Source: a virus. From it: a stretch of DNA of 64,000 nucleotides. The translations under genes were made by a program, and so were the position numbers. Shown one piece after another: positions 49,432-56,726 of this stretch (position 1 is its first letter; each line of letters opens with the position of its first letter). The stretch lies in IMG/VR virus record IMGVR_UViG_3300025009_000051, positions 62,001 through 126,000 of that record; one strand, written 5' to 3'. The notes below the pieces were generated by a model that saw only the letters and a list, made by a program, of their open reading frames with translations, ran no database searches and had not been told where the DNA came from.

Positions 49432-49737
49432 ATGGAAAAAACATTAGAAGAAATTAAAAATATTTTAGCAATTTCTCGAAAATTTAATATTTGGGACAAT
49501 CCAAAAAGACCAAATGAAGTTCAAGAAGGTTGCTGTGAATATTGTGGAAAGAAACATGGTAAAACTCCATTCATGGTTCATGTTACTATTTTAGGAACTT
49601 GCGTACCAAATAATATAACAGAAGAAGATCTTTCCAGAGTAAATGAAGAATCACAAGGAGGTTGGGCAATTGGATCTACATGTGCTAAAAAATTGTTTGG
49701 AGAAAAAATTTTAGAATATTGTACAAAACAGAAATAA
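49432..49737 (+). CDS. Small Cys-rich protein, 101 aa
   Basis: Start at 49432, downstream of the promoter. EGCCEYCGKKHGKTPFMVHV (two CxxC-like pairs, about 32-51) and a later GGWAIGSTCAKKLFG suggest a treble-clef or zinc-ribbon fold. Similar small proteins occur in phages of Bacteroidota by my recollection, without function. First gene of a plus-strand run leading to an HNH protein. Confidence 0.65.
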   Translation: MEKTLEEIKNILAISRKFNIWDNPKRPNEVQEGCCEYCGKKHGKTPFMVHVTILGTCVPNNITEEDLSRVNEESQGGWAIGSTCAKKLFGEKILEYCTKQK

Positions 49738-49744
49738 ATTAAAA

Positions 49745-50158
49745 ATGATAGTCAAAGAACAAATATCCAATAGAAAAAGAATTAATCATATAATTCTAAC
49801 TCCTACTCCACATATTAAATCTTACGCTGCATTAATATCTTTGAATGATTATTACAGTTCGTTAGATAGGGAAATTTTAGAAGAAATGGATTGGAGATAT
49901 CTTTTTATATTTAAACGTACATGGCTTAGACATAGAAAGGATGATAACGGTAATCATACTTGTGAATATTGTGGAAGAACGGATTTAAAAATTGGACCAA
50001 GGAAGTCTCATCCAGGTAAAAACCAAAAATCTTATATTACCCTCGATCATATAATGCCATTATCTAAAGGTGGAGGAAAATTTGATACTAATAATTTTGC
50101 CAAAGCATGTTTTAATTGCAATACTAAAAAAGGTGATACAATTATAAATTTAAAATAA
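49745..50158 (+). CDS. HNH endonuclease
   Basis: 137 residues. CEYCGRTDLKIGPRKSHPGK then SYITLDHIMPLSKGGGKFDT and NNFAKACFNCNTKKGD (about 78-131): the first CxxC, DH...G, N and second CxxC of zinc-bound HNH nucleases. No NUMOD or Hint region, so it may be a free-standing homing nuclease or a phage DNA-processing enzyme. Coupled by 7-nt spacing to its neighbours. Confidence 0.88.
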   Translation: MIVKEQISNRKRINHIILTPTPHIKSYAALISLNDYYSSLDREILEEMDWRYLFIFKRTWLRHRKDDNGNHTCEYCGRTDLKIGPRKSHPGKNQKSYITLDHIMPLSKGGGKFDTNNFAKACFNCNTKKGDTIINLK

Positions 50159-50164
50159 ATTAAA

Positions 50165-50410
50165 ATGATTACAAATTTTTATGTCGCTGAATTTAGATTA
50201 GAAGAATTAAAATTGTTTATTCGGTCTAATCTACCAACTGCAAGATTTATTGATAATCCGTATAAAGTAGGAAATAAATATTCTATATCTCTTGAAATGG
50301 AAATAAAAGATGCAAATAAATTAAATTTGCTGCAAAATAAATGGTATGATGAAGACAATGCAATTAACTCTCCATCGAAAAATATATTTAGAAAAATATT
50401 TAAAAAGTAA
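50165..50410 (+). CDS. Hypothetical protein, 81 aa
   Basis: MITNFYVAEFRLEELKLFIR, then DNPYKVGNKYSISLEMEIKD and NKLNLLQNKWYDED. Small alpha/beta protein; no recognisable motif. Confidence 0.55.
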   Translation: MITNFYVAEFRLEELKLFIRSNLPTARFIDNPYKVGNKYSISLEMEIKDANKLNLLQNKWYDEDNAINSPSKNIFRKIFKK

Positions 50411-50415
50411 ATTAA

Positions 50416-50586
50416 ATGAATACAAGAATAGCAACTAAAGAAGATTTTAAGGTTGGAACAACTCTTATAGATTCAGAAGGAAATGAATTTACTCTAAGAA
50501 GAAAATATTGTGATGGTATTTGGGAATGCAACCACAGAGTTCATATGGAAGATGAAGCAAGATTTTATAAAATAAAAATTACATAA
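50416..50586 (+). CDS. Small hypothetical protein, 56 aa
   Basis: MNTRIATKEDFKVGTTLIDS, then EGNEFTLRRKYCDGIWECNH and RVHMEDEARFYKIKIT. The EDFKVGTTLIDxEGNEFTLxxKYxDGIWE pattern is a common short phage-protein style (a small beta-barrel). Function unknown. Confidence 0.62.
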   Translation: MNTRIATKEDFKVGTTLIDSEGNEFTLRRKYCDGIWECNHRVHMEDEARFYKIKIT

Positions 50587-50604
50587 CTTTTCTAAAAAAG
50601 AAGA

Positions 50605-50862
50605 TTAAACTTCCATATCTTTTATTTTCTTGTACATATAGGTAAATTCTTCAATACTTATATCTAATCCTTTTAAAATATTATAGATAATAGCGATTTG
50701 TTGGTTTTTATTTAAATTAATCTTCTTAACTGTATCTGTAAATTTTTCTAAAAACTTTGTAAGATTTCCAGGTATTCTAACTTCTGCATAATCTACTTCT
50801 TTTAATTGTTGCTTTAATTCTTCTCGAATTATTTGTCTGAGCTTGATTTCGTTTTTATCCAT
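50605..50862 (-). CDS. Predicted capsid-targeted internal protein, 85 aa
   Basis: Leader MDKNEIKLRQIIREELKQQL, then KE before Val, closely matches those at 5069, 6204 and 7316 although it lies 43 kb away on the other strand. The mature part (NLTKFLEKFTDTVKKINLNK, YNILKGLDISIEEFTYMYKK) is helical. Late-type promoter 17 nt upstream. Packaging in the head is inferred from the leader. Confidence 0.72.
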   Translation of the reverse strand: MDKNEIKLRQIIREELKQQLKEVDYAEVRIPGNLTKFLEKFTDTVKKINLNKNQQIAIIYNILKGLDISIEEFTYMYKKIKDMEV

Positions 50863-50878
50863 TGTTTTATTTTTAATA

Positions 50879-50890
50879 ATAAATATAAAA
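50879..50890 (-). promoter_or_regulatory. Late-promoter-like motif (TTTTATATTTAT)
   Basis: Minus-strand exact motif, 17 nt before the start at 50862. Confidence 0.6.
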
Positions 50891-50903
50891 ATAATTTTTT
50901 TAT

Positions 50904-51782
50904 TTACTTTCTTACTCCTGAACTTCTTCCACTATTTGAATTACCGGAATTACTTCTATTATTATTGGTATTCGTGTTTATATTAAAATTAGAATTATTA
51001 TTTGAATTAGTATTTCTATTATAATTTGTAGAAGAATTTGTATTGGTAGAATAGTTAGAATTTGAATTACTGTAATTTGGTTTTACATTTGTCGTCCTAT
51101 TTGAATTAGAGTAATTATAATTTGGTTTTGTTGTATTGTTTGGTCTGACATAATTATTTTGATTATTCTGATTTGTGTTGGTATTTATTCTATTTTGGTT
51201 TGTAGTATTATTTGTTGATATTCTATTATGATTATTGTTTGTCGTTATATTATTTGAGTTTGTTCTAATCACATTATTTCTATTATCTGAATTAACTGTT
51301 TTATATTCGTGATTTGGTCTGATTGCATCATTTCTAACAATATTATTTCTTTCTCCTACATTTGTTCTATATCTATTTCCATAAGAAGAATAATTCTGAT
51401 AATAATTGTGATAATTGTAATTATAATAACCATTATAATATCCATTCCAATAACCATTATAATATCCATTCCAATAATTTTCATAATAATACCAATTGTA
51501 ATAAGAATATGAATAATAGTAAGAAGGATAATAATAAGTTGGATAATACCAATAATCATAAAAATAATAATCAAAATAAATATAATCTCTATGAAATCTA
51601 TCTATTCTTGAATTATAAGAAGAATAATTATAAATGTAAATGTCTACATCAGATTGATTTGTTTCTACATATATTGTGTCATTATGTTCTGGATAAGAAT
51701 CATCATAATATTGAACTACTTGAGTGGTCATACAAGAACTCAGAATAAATATTATACTGAGTAATAAGAATAATTTTTTCAT
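50904..51782 (-). CDS. Tyr/Asn-rich lipoprotein, 292 aa
   Basis: Lipoprotein signal MKKLFLLLSIIFILSS with lipobox Cys at 17. A short folded-looking part (VQYYDDSYPEHNDTIYVETN) leads to a Tyr-rich stretch of YNGYWNGY-type units (about 70-135), then about 150 residues dominated by Asn, Ser and Thr (NRINTNTNQNNQNNYVRPNN). Low-complexity, prion-like composition. Bacteroidota genomes carry similar Tyr-rich lipoproteins, so the gene may have come from a host. An outer-membrane or surface role is plausible; function unknown. Confidence 0.75.
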   Translation of the reverse strand: MKKLFLLLSIIFILSSCMTTQVVQYYDDSYPEHNDTIYVETNQSDVDIYIYNYSSYNSRIDRFHRDYIYFDYYFYDYWYYPTYYYPSYYYSYSYYNWYYYENYWNGYYNGYWNGYYNGYYNYNYHNYYQNYSSYGNRYRTNVGERNNIVRNDAIRPNHEYKTVNSDNRNNVIRTNSNNITTNNNHNRISTNNTTNQNRINTNTNQNNQNNYVRPNNTTKPNYNYSNSNRTTNVKPNYSNSNSNYSTNTNSSTNYNRNTNSNNNSNFNINTNTNNNRSNSGNSNSGRSSGVRK

Positions 51783-51821
51783 TTGATTTAATTTTAATTG
51801 GTTATAATATTATATAAACAA

Positions 51822-51854
51822 AAAACGTACAAATATTTATTCTTTGTACGTTTT
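51822..51854 (-). terminator. Intrinsic terminator, 12-bp stem
   Basis: AAAACGTACAAA (51822-51833) and its complement (51843-51854) with a 9-nt loop and a T run on the minus strand. It may end minus-strand transcripts coming from 54443-53281, into which tnpB appears inserted. Confidence 0.7.
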
Positions 51855-51923
51855 ATTCATTTGTATTATATTAATTTAACGAAATTATACAAAAATATAT
51901 TGATTTATATAAATTTATTGTTT

Positions 51924-51967
51924 GAAAAAAATTAGGTTCTTTTTTTATTTTTTATAGTTATATGTAT
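51924..51967 (+). promoter_or_regulatory. Promoter-like region before tnpB
   Basis: AAATTAGGTTCTTTTTTTAT, then TTTTTATAGTTATATGTATA: the same upstream element as before 3484 and 49335, followed by a degenerate late-type motif. tnpB starts 15 nt later. May also form the transposon left end. Confidence 0.45.
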
Positions 51968-51982
51968 AAAAAGAATGTATAA

Positions 51983-53176
51983 ATGTTAAAAGCAATTAAA
52001 ATAAGAATATATCCAAATCAAGAACAAATGAATTATATAAATAATTTATTAGGATCTGCAAGATTTGTTTATAACAACTGCTTGGCATTTAAGATTGATT
52101 CTTATAACAACGAAAAGAAAAATGTTGGATTCGCTGAATTAGGTAGATATTTGACTGAATTGAAACAGAAAGAAGAATTTATTTGGTTAAAAGATGTACA
52201 TGCTAAGGTCTTGCAGCAATCTCTAATTAATCTAAATCAAGCTTATTCTAATTTTTTTAAAAATGGATTTGGATTTCCTAATTTCAAGAGTAGGAAAAGC
52301 TACAAGCAATCTTGTAGATTTCCGAAAGATGCAATTGGTAAGATTGAAGAAAATAAAATAACTTTGATTAAACAATTAAAAAATATTCCATTTAGATGCT
52401 CTGAAAGAGATAAAAATTATTTGAACTCTCATCAAGAAAATATTCATTCTGCGACACTCTTAAAAACTAAAACAAATAAATATTATCTTTCAATTTTAAT
52501 TGATTTTGAGTTAAATAAAAAATTAAAAGAAACAGAAAAAATCATTGGAATTGATCTTGGAATTAAAAATTTTATTGTAACTTCTGAGAATGAAAAAATT
52601 GAAAATATTAAAATTATTAGAAACAATCAAGAAAAATTAAAAAAATTACATCAAAATTTATCAAAGAAGAAAAACGGATCAAAAAATAAAGAGAAAGCAA
52701 GGATCAAATTGGCCAGATTCAACGAAAAATTAAACAACAAAAAAGAGTTTTATTTGCATCAAATATCAAATCAATTATTAGATGAAAACCAAGTCATAAT
52801 AATGGAAGATTTAGATATTAAGAGCATGCTTCAAAATCATCAATTAGCTCGAAGTATCCAAGAATTGTCTTTATATACATTTAAATCAATCTTGAAATAC
52901 AAAGCTAAATGGTATAATAGAGACATCATTGAAATCAATAAATTCTTTCCTTCGTCAAAATTATGTTCTTCTTGTGGTTACAAGAAAGATGATTTAGAAT
53001 TAAAAGACAGAAATTGGACCTGTCCAGAATGTGGAGCAGAACATGAAAGAGATTTAAATGCAGCTAAAAATATTTTGAAAGAAGGAAAGAGAATATTAGA
53101 AATAAAAGAAAACAAAATAGGGCTGAGTAGGCCCGAATCAACGCTTGTGGAGAGCAACTCATTAGAGTCTCGTTGA
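51983..53176 (+). CDS. tnpB: TnpB RNA-guided nuclease (IS200/IS605 OrfB), apparently intact
   Basis: 397 residues. KAIKIRIYPNQEQMNYINNL then SARFVYNNCLAFKID at the start. RuvC acids are all present: Asp in KIIGIDLGIKNFIVTSENEK (about 190), Glu in QVIIMEDLDIKSML (about 274) and Asp in EHERDLNAAKNIL (about 355). A zinc finger CSSCGYKKDDLELKDRNWTC then PECG lies between. It ends GLSRPESTLVESNS, the usual TnpB tail encoded within its guide RNA. No TnpA transposase gene is present, so it is non-autonomous or used for guided cutting and homing. Confidence 0.93.
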   Translation: MLKAIKIRIYPNQEQMNYINNLLGSARFVYNNCLAFKIDSYNNEKKNVGFAELGRYLTELKQKEEFIWLKDVHAKVLQQSLINLNQAYSNFFKNGFGFPNFKSRKSYKQSCRFPKDAIGKIEENKITLIKQLKNIPFRCSERDKNYLNSHQENIHSATLLKTKTNKYYLSILIDFELNKKLKETEKIIGIDLGIKNFIVTSENEKIENIKIIRNNQEKLKKLHQNLSKKKNGSKNKEKARIKLARFNEKLNNKKEFYLHQISNQLLDENQVIIMEDLDIKSMLQNHQLARSIQELSLYTFKSILKYKAKWYNRDIIEINKFFPSSKLCSSCGYKKDDLELKDRNWTCPECGAEHERDLNAAKNILKEGKRILEIKENKIGLSRPESTLVESNSLESR

Positions 53177-53225
53177 AACAAGAAAAAATTCATATAAAGA
53201 TTTTTATATGAAATTTAATACTATA
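53108..53225 (+). ncRNA. TnpB guide RNA (omega RNA) and right end of the element
   Basis: Overlaps the 3' end of tnpB and extends about 50 nt past it. It is a near match to the orphan copy at 38768-38884. Stem GGGCT/GGCCC (53120-53134), an internal GGAGAGCAACTC segment, and a right-end palindrome CATATAAAGATTTTTATATG (53191-53210). Homology to the orphan ends at about 53225; the guide should follow (ATTGACTATAATCTCTAATC). Transcription and processing are inferred from the family. Confidence 0.82.
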
Positions 53226-53280
53226 TTGACTATAATCTCTAATCTGACTCAAAAGATGTGTGGCACGATCGCCAAATTGT

Positions 53281-53565
53281 CTAATACAGATATAAATCTA
53301 AAACTTCGTCTGAACAAGGTACACATTTTAAAATATTTTCTTTTGAAATTAATTTATCTCCAGAATTTCTAACATATTCTTCATTAAACTTGGACCAGTG
53401 GCAATAAATTGCCCAATCATTTCCATATCCCTTTACCGCAACCCATCTTAATTCTCCCCCAGCTCGTGTCATAAATAATCCTTCTGGACTATTTGGTAAA
53501 ACTCCTGTTCCTATTTCTTCTCCAGGTAAAATTTTATTAAATTCTTCTAAGGTTAATTGTTTCAT
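53281..53565 (-). CDS. Hypothetical protein, 94 aa
   Basis: Start placed at the second Met (MKQLTLEEFNKILPGEEIGT, ATG 53565) because AATAATAAAGACATG there repeats the initiation region of the next gene upstream; an ATG at 53580 is in frame. Contains FMTRAGGELRWVAVKGYGND then WAIYCHWSKFNEEYVRNSGD. Conserved small-protein style; not assigned. Confidence 0.6.
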   Translation of the reverse strand: MKQLTLEEFNKILPGEEIGTGVLPNSPEGLFMTRAGGELRWVAVKGYGNDWAIYCHWSKFNEEYVRNSGDKLISKENILKCVPCSDEVLDLYLY

Positions 53566-53572
53566 GTCTTTA

Positions 53573-53740
53573 TTATTCATATTTTATTCCTCTCCTTTTT
53601 AATTCATCTATTCCTTCATTCATTAATTTAAAAGAATTGCTACGATATTCCTCTAATTCAGGCTTTCCAGTGCACAAACTGAATACTTCTTTAAGCTTAA
53701 CTGTAAGATCAATTAAACTCGATGTTGGTAATGTTTCCAT
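53573..53740 (-). CDS. Small hypothetical protein, 55 aa
   Basis: Start at ATG 53740 (METLPTSSLIDLTVKLKEVF) after TAATAAAGAC, rather than the farther in-frame ATG at 53797. Helical, ending NEGIDELKRRGIKYE. Unrecognised. Confidence 0.52.
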   Translation of the reverse strand: METLPTSSLIDLTVKLKEVFSLCTGKPELEEYRSNSFKLMNEGIDELKRRGIKYE

Positions 53741-53803
53741 GTCTTTATTATTTAATGTTCGTTTTACAAATATATAGATAATAAATGAAAGAAACAAATA
53801 ATT

Positions 53804-53971
53804 TTATTGATCTTCTTCGGTTAATATGTTTAAATCTGTTAAAAAATTTTCCACCTTCTCACATGATTCGCCAAGCAAGAAAAGGTAGGTGGCATCATAA
53901 ATTAAAGTTTTCATTTGTTCGCTTGTTGCACTACTAAATGCTGTTTCTAATTGTTTTGTATCAATTTTCAT
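53804..53971 (-). CDS. Small helical protein, 55 aa, paralogue A
   Basis: MKIDTKQLETAFSSATSEQM, then KTLIYDATYLFLLGESCEKV and ENFLTDLNILTEEDQ. Homologous to the next small gene (54044-54205): both read MKI-x-T...KTLIY-x-A...NFL-x-DL-x-IL. The shared pattern across two tandem frames supports both. A repeated promoter-like sequence lies upstream. Function unknown. Confidence 0.62.
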   Translation of the reverse strand: MKIDTKQLETAFSSATSEQMKTLIYDATYLFLLGESCEKVENFLTDLNILTEEDQ

Positions 53972-53984
53972 AACTAATATATTA

Positions 53985-54030
53985 GGTTAATAAATATATT
54001 GAATTATAGTAAAAATCTTTGAAAAAACCG
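53985..54030 (-). repeat. Direct repeat copy 1 (promoter-like), about 45 nt
   Basis: GTTAATAAATATATTGAATT then ATAGTAAAAATCTTTGAAAA, nearly identical to 54505-54548. On the minus strand it ends in AATATATTTATTAAC, a late or host-like -7 sequence, before paralogue A. Confidence 0.7.
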
Positions 54031-54043
54031 AATAATTATCCGC

Positions 54044-54205
54044 CTATTTTTTAATTAAAATTTGTAAATCAATTAGAAAATTTCTATTGCTTTCTGAGGC
54101 GTCTCCAGATAAATAATTATTTACAGCATTGTAAATTAAAGTTTTCAGATGCTCACTTTTTTCAATTTCAAATATTGTTCGTAATAATGTGGTATTAATT
54201 TTCAT
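54044..54205 (-). CDS. Small helical protein, 53 aa, paralogue B
   Basis: MKINTTLLRTIFEIEKSEHL, then KTLIYNAVNNYLSGDASESN and RNFLIDLQILIKK. Tandem homologue of 53804-53971. Together they look like a diverging duplicated pair. Confidence 0.62.
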   Translation of the reverse strand: MKINTTLLRTIFEIEKSEHLKTLIYNAVNNYLSGDASESNRNFLIDLQILIKK

Positions 54206-54224
54206 AATTCTTATTTTTTAGTTA

Positions 54225-54443
54225 TTAAACAGACTTTTGCAACACTAACCAACTTTCTGGTAAGAACTGACGTATATTGTCAGCATCATACATATAAAAC
54301 CCTTCTTCGTTATAATATGCTTTGGTACTGAAATGAGCGAAAGTTGCTTCTCCGTCTGGAATTAAAAAATAAGCACGTTTCATAACATCGGATATATCTA
54401 ATTCCGATACGTGTCCTAATAAAGTGTTTTCGTTTTCTGGCAT
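54225..54443 (-). CDS. Hypothetical protein, 72 aa
   Basis: MPENENTLLGHVSELDISDV, then MKRAYFLIPDGEATFAHFST and KAYYNEEGFYMYDADNIRQF. Acidic and small; unrecognised. First gene of the minus-strand run after repeat copy 2. Confidence 0.6.
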   Translation of the reverse strand: MPENENTLLGHVSELDISDVMKRAYFLIPDGEATFAHFSTKAYYNEEGFYMYDADNIRQFLPESWLVLQKSV

Positions 54444-54504
54444 TTTTCTATTTATTTAAGTTTATAGTAATTAAAAAATCTGAACTAAAATATATCCAAG
54501 AACA

Positions 54505-54548
54505 GTTAATAAATATATTGAATTATAGTAAAAATTTTTGAAAAAAAC
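54505..54548 (-). repeat. Direct repeat copy 2 (promoter-like), about 44 nt
   Basis: GTTAATAAATATATTGAATT then ATAGTAAAAATTTTTGAAAA. Upstream of the 72-aa minus-strand gene; see copy 1 at 53985. Confidence 0.7.
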
Positions 54549-54566
54549 AAATAAAAAATAAAAAAA

Positions 54567-54576
54567 TTATATTTAT
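54567..54576 (+). promoter_or_regulatory. Late-promoter-like motif (TTATATTTAT)
   Basis: 17 nt before the holin candidate at 54593. Confidence 0.5.
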
Positions 54577-54592
54577 TTAAAACACTATAAAA

Positions 54593-54889
54593 ATGGCAAA
54601 AACAAAATTAAAATTCAGTGATTGGAGAATATTTGAATTCTTAAAAGAAGATAATGGTAGATTTAGCTCTGCAAGATTATTTGCTTTTTTTATAATATTT
54701 AATGCTATTCTTGAATGGCAAAATGCTATTTGGAAAAGTATAGCTTGGACTCCTTCTTGGGAAGAAATATCATTGATTGCAGGTGTATTAGGATTTAAAA
54801 TAGTTCAAAAATCATTTGAAGAAAAGAAAAGTAACAATAATATTCCTACTAAAGAGGATAAAGAAGAAGCTGAAGAAGTTAAAATCTAA
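54593..54889 (+). CDS. Holin candidate or small membrane protein, 98 aa
   Basis: The DNGRFSSARLFAFFIIFNAI start (about 20-39) followed by a second hydrophobic stretch ISLIAGVLGFKIVQ (about 60-73), with a charged C-terminal tail. The NGRFSSxR phrase occurs in small phage membrane proteins near lysis genes. The amidase gene lies 625 nt downstream under the same late-type promoter. Holin function is inferred from topology and position. Confidence 0.6.
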   Translation: MAKTKLKFSDWRIFEFLKEDNGRFSSARLFAFFIIFNAILEWQNAIWKSIAWTPSWEEISLIAGVLGFKIVQKSFEEKKSNNNIPTKEDKEEAEEVKI

Positions 54890-54924
54890 AAAATAAACAT
54901 AAATAAACATAAATAATTATAGCT

Positions 54925-55491
54925 ATGGAAAACAAAAAAATCGTTCACTTTTATTATATTTTTAAAAATAATAATAAAATAAATTACATGGTGTCGTTTG
55001 AAGAAAATTCAGAAGATATAAAAGAAAAAATTTCAGATTGGGGCAAAAAAAATGGATTGACAATTTTAAAAATAGAAATTGTTGGATATTCTAATGGATT
55101 TAAAGAAGACACAGGCAATGCAAAAAAATTAGATAATTTAGCGCATAGAGAAGGAAAAAAAGAAGTAGAGAATTATAGAAAGAAAGACATGAATGAGCAA
55201 AAAATAAAAATCATGAAACCAGAATTAAAACTCAAATTACAAAAAATAATCAAAGAAGAATATCAAAAACTTCTTGCTGAAGATGATAGATGGATTCAAA
55301 AAGCAACTAAAGATTCTTCTAAAGGGAATTTACATAAAGCATTAGGAATACCAGTAGATGAGAAAATTGGTATTACAAGAATGAATAAAGAACTTGCTGC
55401 ATTGAAAAAGAAATATCCAGACGGGGGTTATTCTAAAGGAGATTTAAAATTACAACGAATGCTGCAGGCAGCCATAAATATGCAATCATAA
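54925..55491 (+). CDS. Two-part protein with internal capsid-targeting leader, 188 aa
   Basis: The first 88 residues (MENKKIVHFYYIFKNNNKIN, SFEENSEDIKEKISDWG) form a small separate domain. From internal ATG 55213 the sequence MKPELKLKLQKIIKEEYQKL, then LAE before Asp, copies the layout of the leaders at 5069 and 7316. A tail then contains DDRWIQKATKDSSKGNLHKA and LGIPVDEKIG. As with the gene at 5979, either two products come from one frame or a domain was fused before the leader. Function unknown. Confidence 0.65.
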   Translation: MENKKIVHFYYIFKNNNKINYMVSFEENSEDIKEKISDWGKKNGLTILKIEIVGYSNGFKEDTGNAKKLDNLAHREGKKEVENYRKKDMNEQKIKIMKPELKLKLQKIIKEEYQKLLAEDDRWIQKATKDSSKGNLHKALGIPVDEKIGITRMNKELAALKKKYPDGGYSKGDLKLQRMLQAAINMQS

Positions 55492-55514
55492 ATAAAAAAT
55501 AAAATAAAAAAGTC

Positions 55515-56165
55515 ATGAGCACAATCACAACTAAATCAATCGTGCAAATAAATTTTCCCGAGTCACAGTTCAAAAAAGTTATCACGGATAAGAATCAAAT
55601 CACACTTCACCATACAGTCAGTGGAGATAACGCACAAGGAGTTGCAGACTGGTGGAAATCAAATCCGGAGCGGGTGGCAACTTGTATTATCATTGAAAAA
55701 TCTGGTGTTCCATTCCAATGCTATAGCTCCCAATATTATGGGTATCATTTGGGCGTGAAAGCAGCTACCTTTAAAAAATATAATTTAGAATATAAATTGC
55801 TCGACATGTATTCGATAGGAGTCGAACTATGCTCTTGGGGAGGATTAGTTAAAAGAGGAGATAAATTTTATAATGCCTATGCTGGGGAAGTTAAAGCTAA
55901 AGATGTTATAGAAATGGATTATAGAGGATATAAATACTTTGATAAATATTCAGATGCACAAATAAATACCTTAAAGGAATTATTAATTTATTGGGGCAAA
56001 ACCTATGATATACCTTTAGACTATTCTGAAGATATGTGGGAATTTAATTTAGATGCCTTGAAGGGAGTTCCTGGAATTTATAGCCATACGAGTTATCGTG
56101 AAGATAAGAGTGATTTGTATCCAGATCCACGAATTATTGAAATGTTAAAATCGTTGAAAAAATAA
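55515..56165 (+). CDS. N-acetylmuramoyl-L-alanine amidase (endolysin)
   Basis: 216 residues. QITLHHTVSGDNAQGVADWW (first zinc His, about 29-48), ATCIIIEKSGVPFQCYSSQY, YSIGVELCSWGGLVKRGDKF and IYSHTSYREDKSDLYPDPRI (second zinc His, later Asp ligand region) are the amidase_2 signature. No signal peptide, so it would need the holin candidate upstream to reach peptidoglycan. Complements the exported lysozyme at 35124. Confidence 0.92.
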   Translation: MSTITTKSIVQINFPESQFKKVITDKNQITLHHTVSGDNAQGVADWWKSNPERVATCIIIEKSGVPFQCYSSQYYGYHLGVKAATFKKYNLEYKLLDMYSIGVELCSWGGLVKRGDKFYNAYAGEVKAKDVIEMDYRGYKYFDKYSDAQINTLKELLIYWGKTYDIPLDYSEDMWEFNLDALKGVPGIYSHTSYREDKSDLYPDPRIIEMLKSLKK

Positions 56166-56175
56166 TTATGGTTGT

Positions 56176-56694
56176 ATGATTAAATTAAAATCATTATTAA
56201 AATTAAATGAAGTCGGCGATGCTTCGGCTCAAGCTTATCCTGTAAAAAATTTAGACCAGGTAATAGAATTGTTTAAAAATTCGGTTAAGATTAAATATGG
56301 AACTCACGATGAAATATTTTTTAAGACGAATTCAAATGACAGATACATTATAGATTTGAACATTACTCTGGAAAATAATAATAATTTTAATTTAGATATT
56401 TCATTTAGTACTTCAAATTCAATAGAAACCGGTTCCTACGATTATTCCTTAACAAATAAACCCAAAGAATTATTTAAGGTTATGTCAACCATTACAACTA
56501 TAATAAAAAAGATTGCAGAAGCAATCCCAGAAATAACTACAATATCATTTGAACCCGCTAAGAAGGAAAGTGAACAAGATACTTCCGCATTAAGAACAGA
56601 TAGGGCTAAACTATATATGGCATTTATTAAGAAGGCAGTTCCAAATGCAAGGGTAATGACTAATGGTTCTGAAATTACTATTAAGATAAGGTAG
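56176..56694 (+). CDS. Conserved phage protein with capsid-targeting-type leader, 172 aa
   Basis: A short leader MIKLKSLLKLNE before VGDASAQAYPVKNLD fits the L-x-E pattern. A beta-rich middle (RYIIDLNITLENNNNFNLDI) leads to a conserved-looking C-terminus KELFKVMSTITTIIKKIAEA, ISFEPAKKESEQDTSALRTD, RAKLYMAFIKKAVPNA. I recall similar proteins in other T4-like marine phages. Probably an internal virion protein. Confidence 0.68.
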   Translation: MIKLKSLLKLNEVGDASAQAYPVKNLDQVIELFKNSVKIKYGTHDEIFFKTNSNDRYIIDLNITLENNNNFNLDISFSTSNSIETGSYDYSLTNKPKELFKVMSTITTIIKKIAEAIPEITTISFEPAKKESEQDTSALRTDRAKLYMAFIKKAVPNARVMTNGSEITIKIR

Positions 56695-56726
56695 AATAAA
56701 TTTGATTAAATTTTTAAATAAAAATT

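Noticed and set aside
50904-51782. Regular short repeats resembling a CRISPR array
   Set aside because: The period follows Tyr/Asn codon runs in a single open frame with lipoprotein signal; no constant repeat/spacer pattern.
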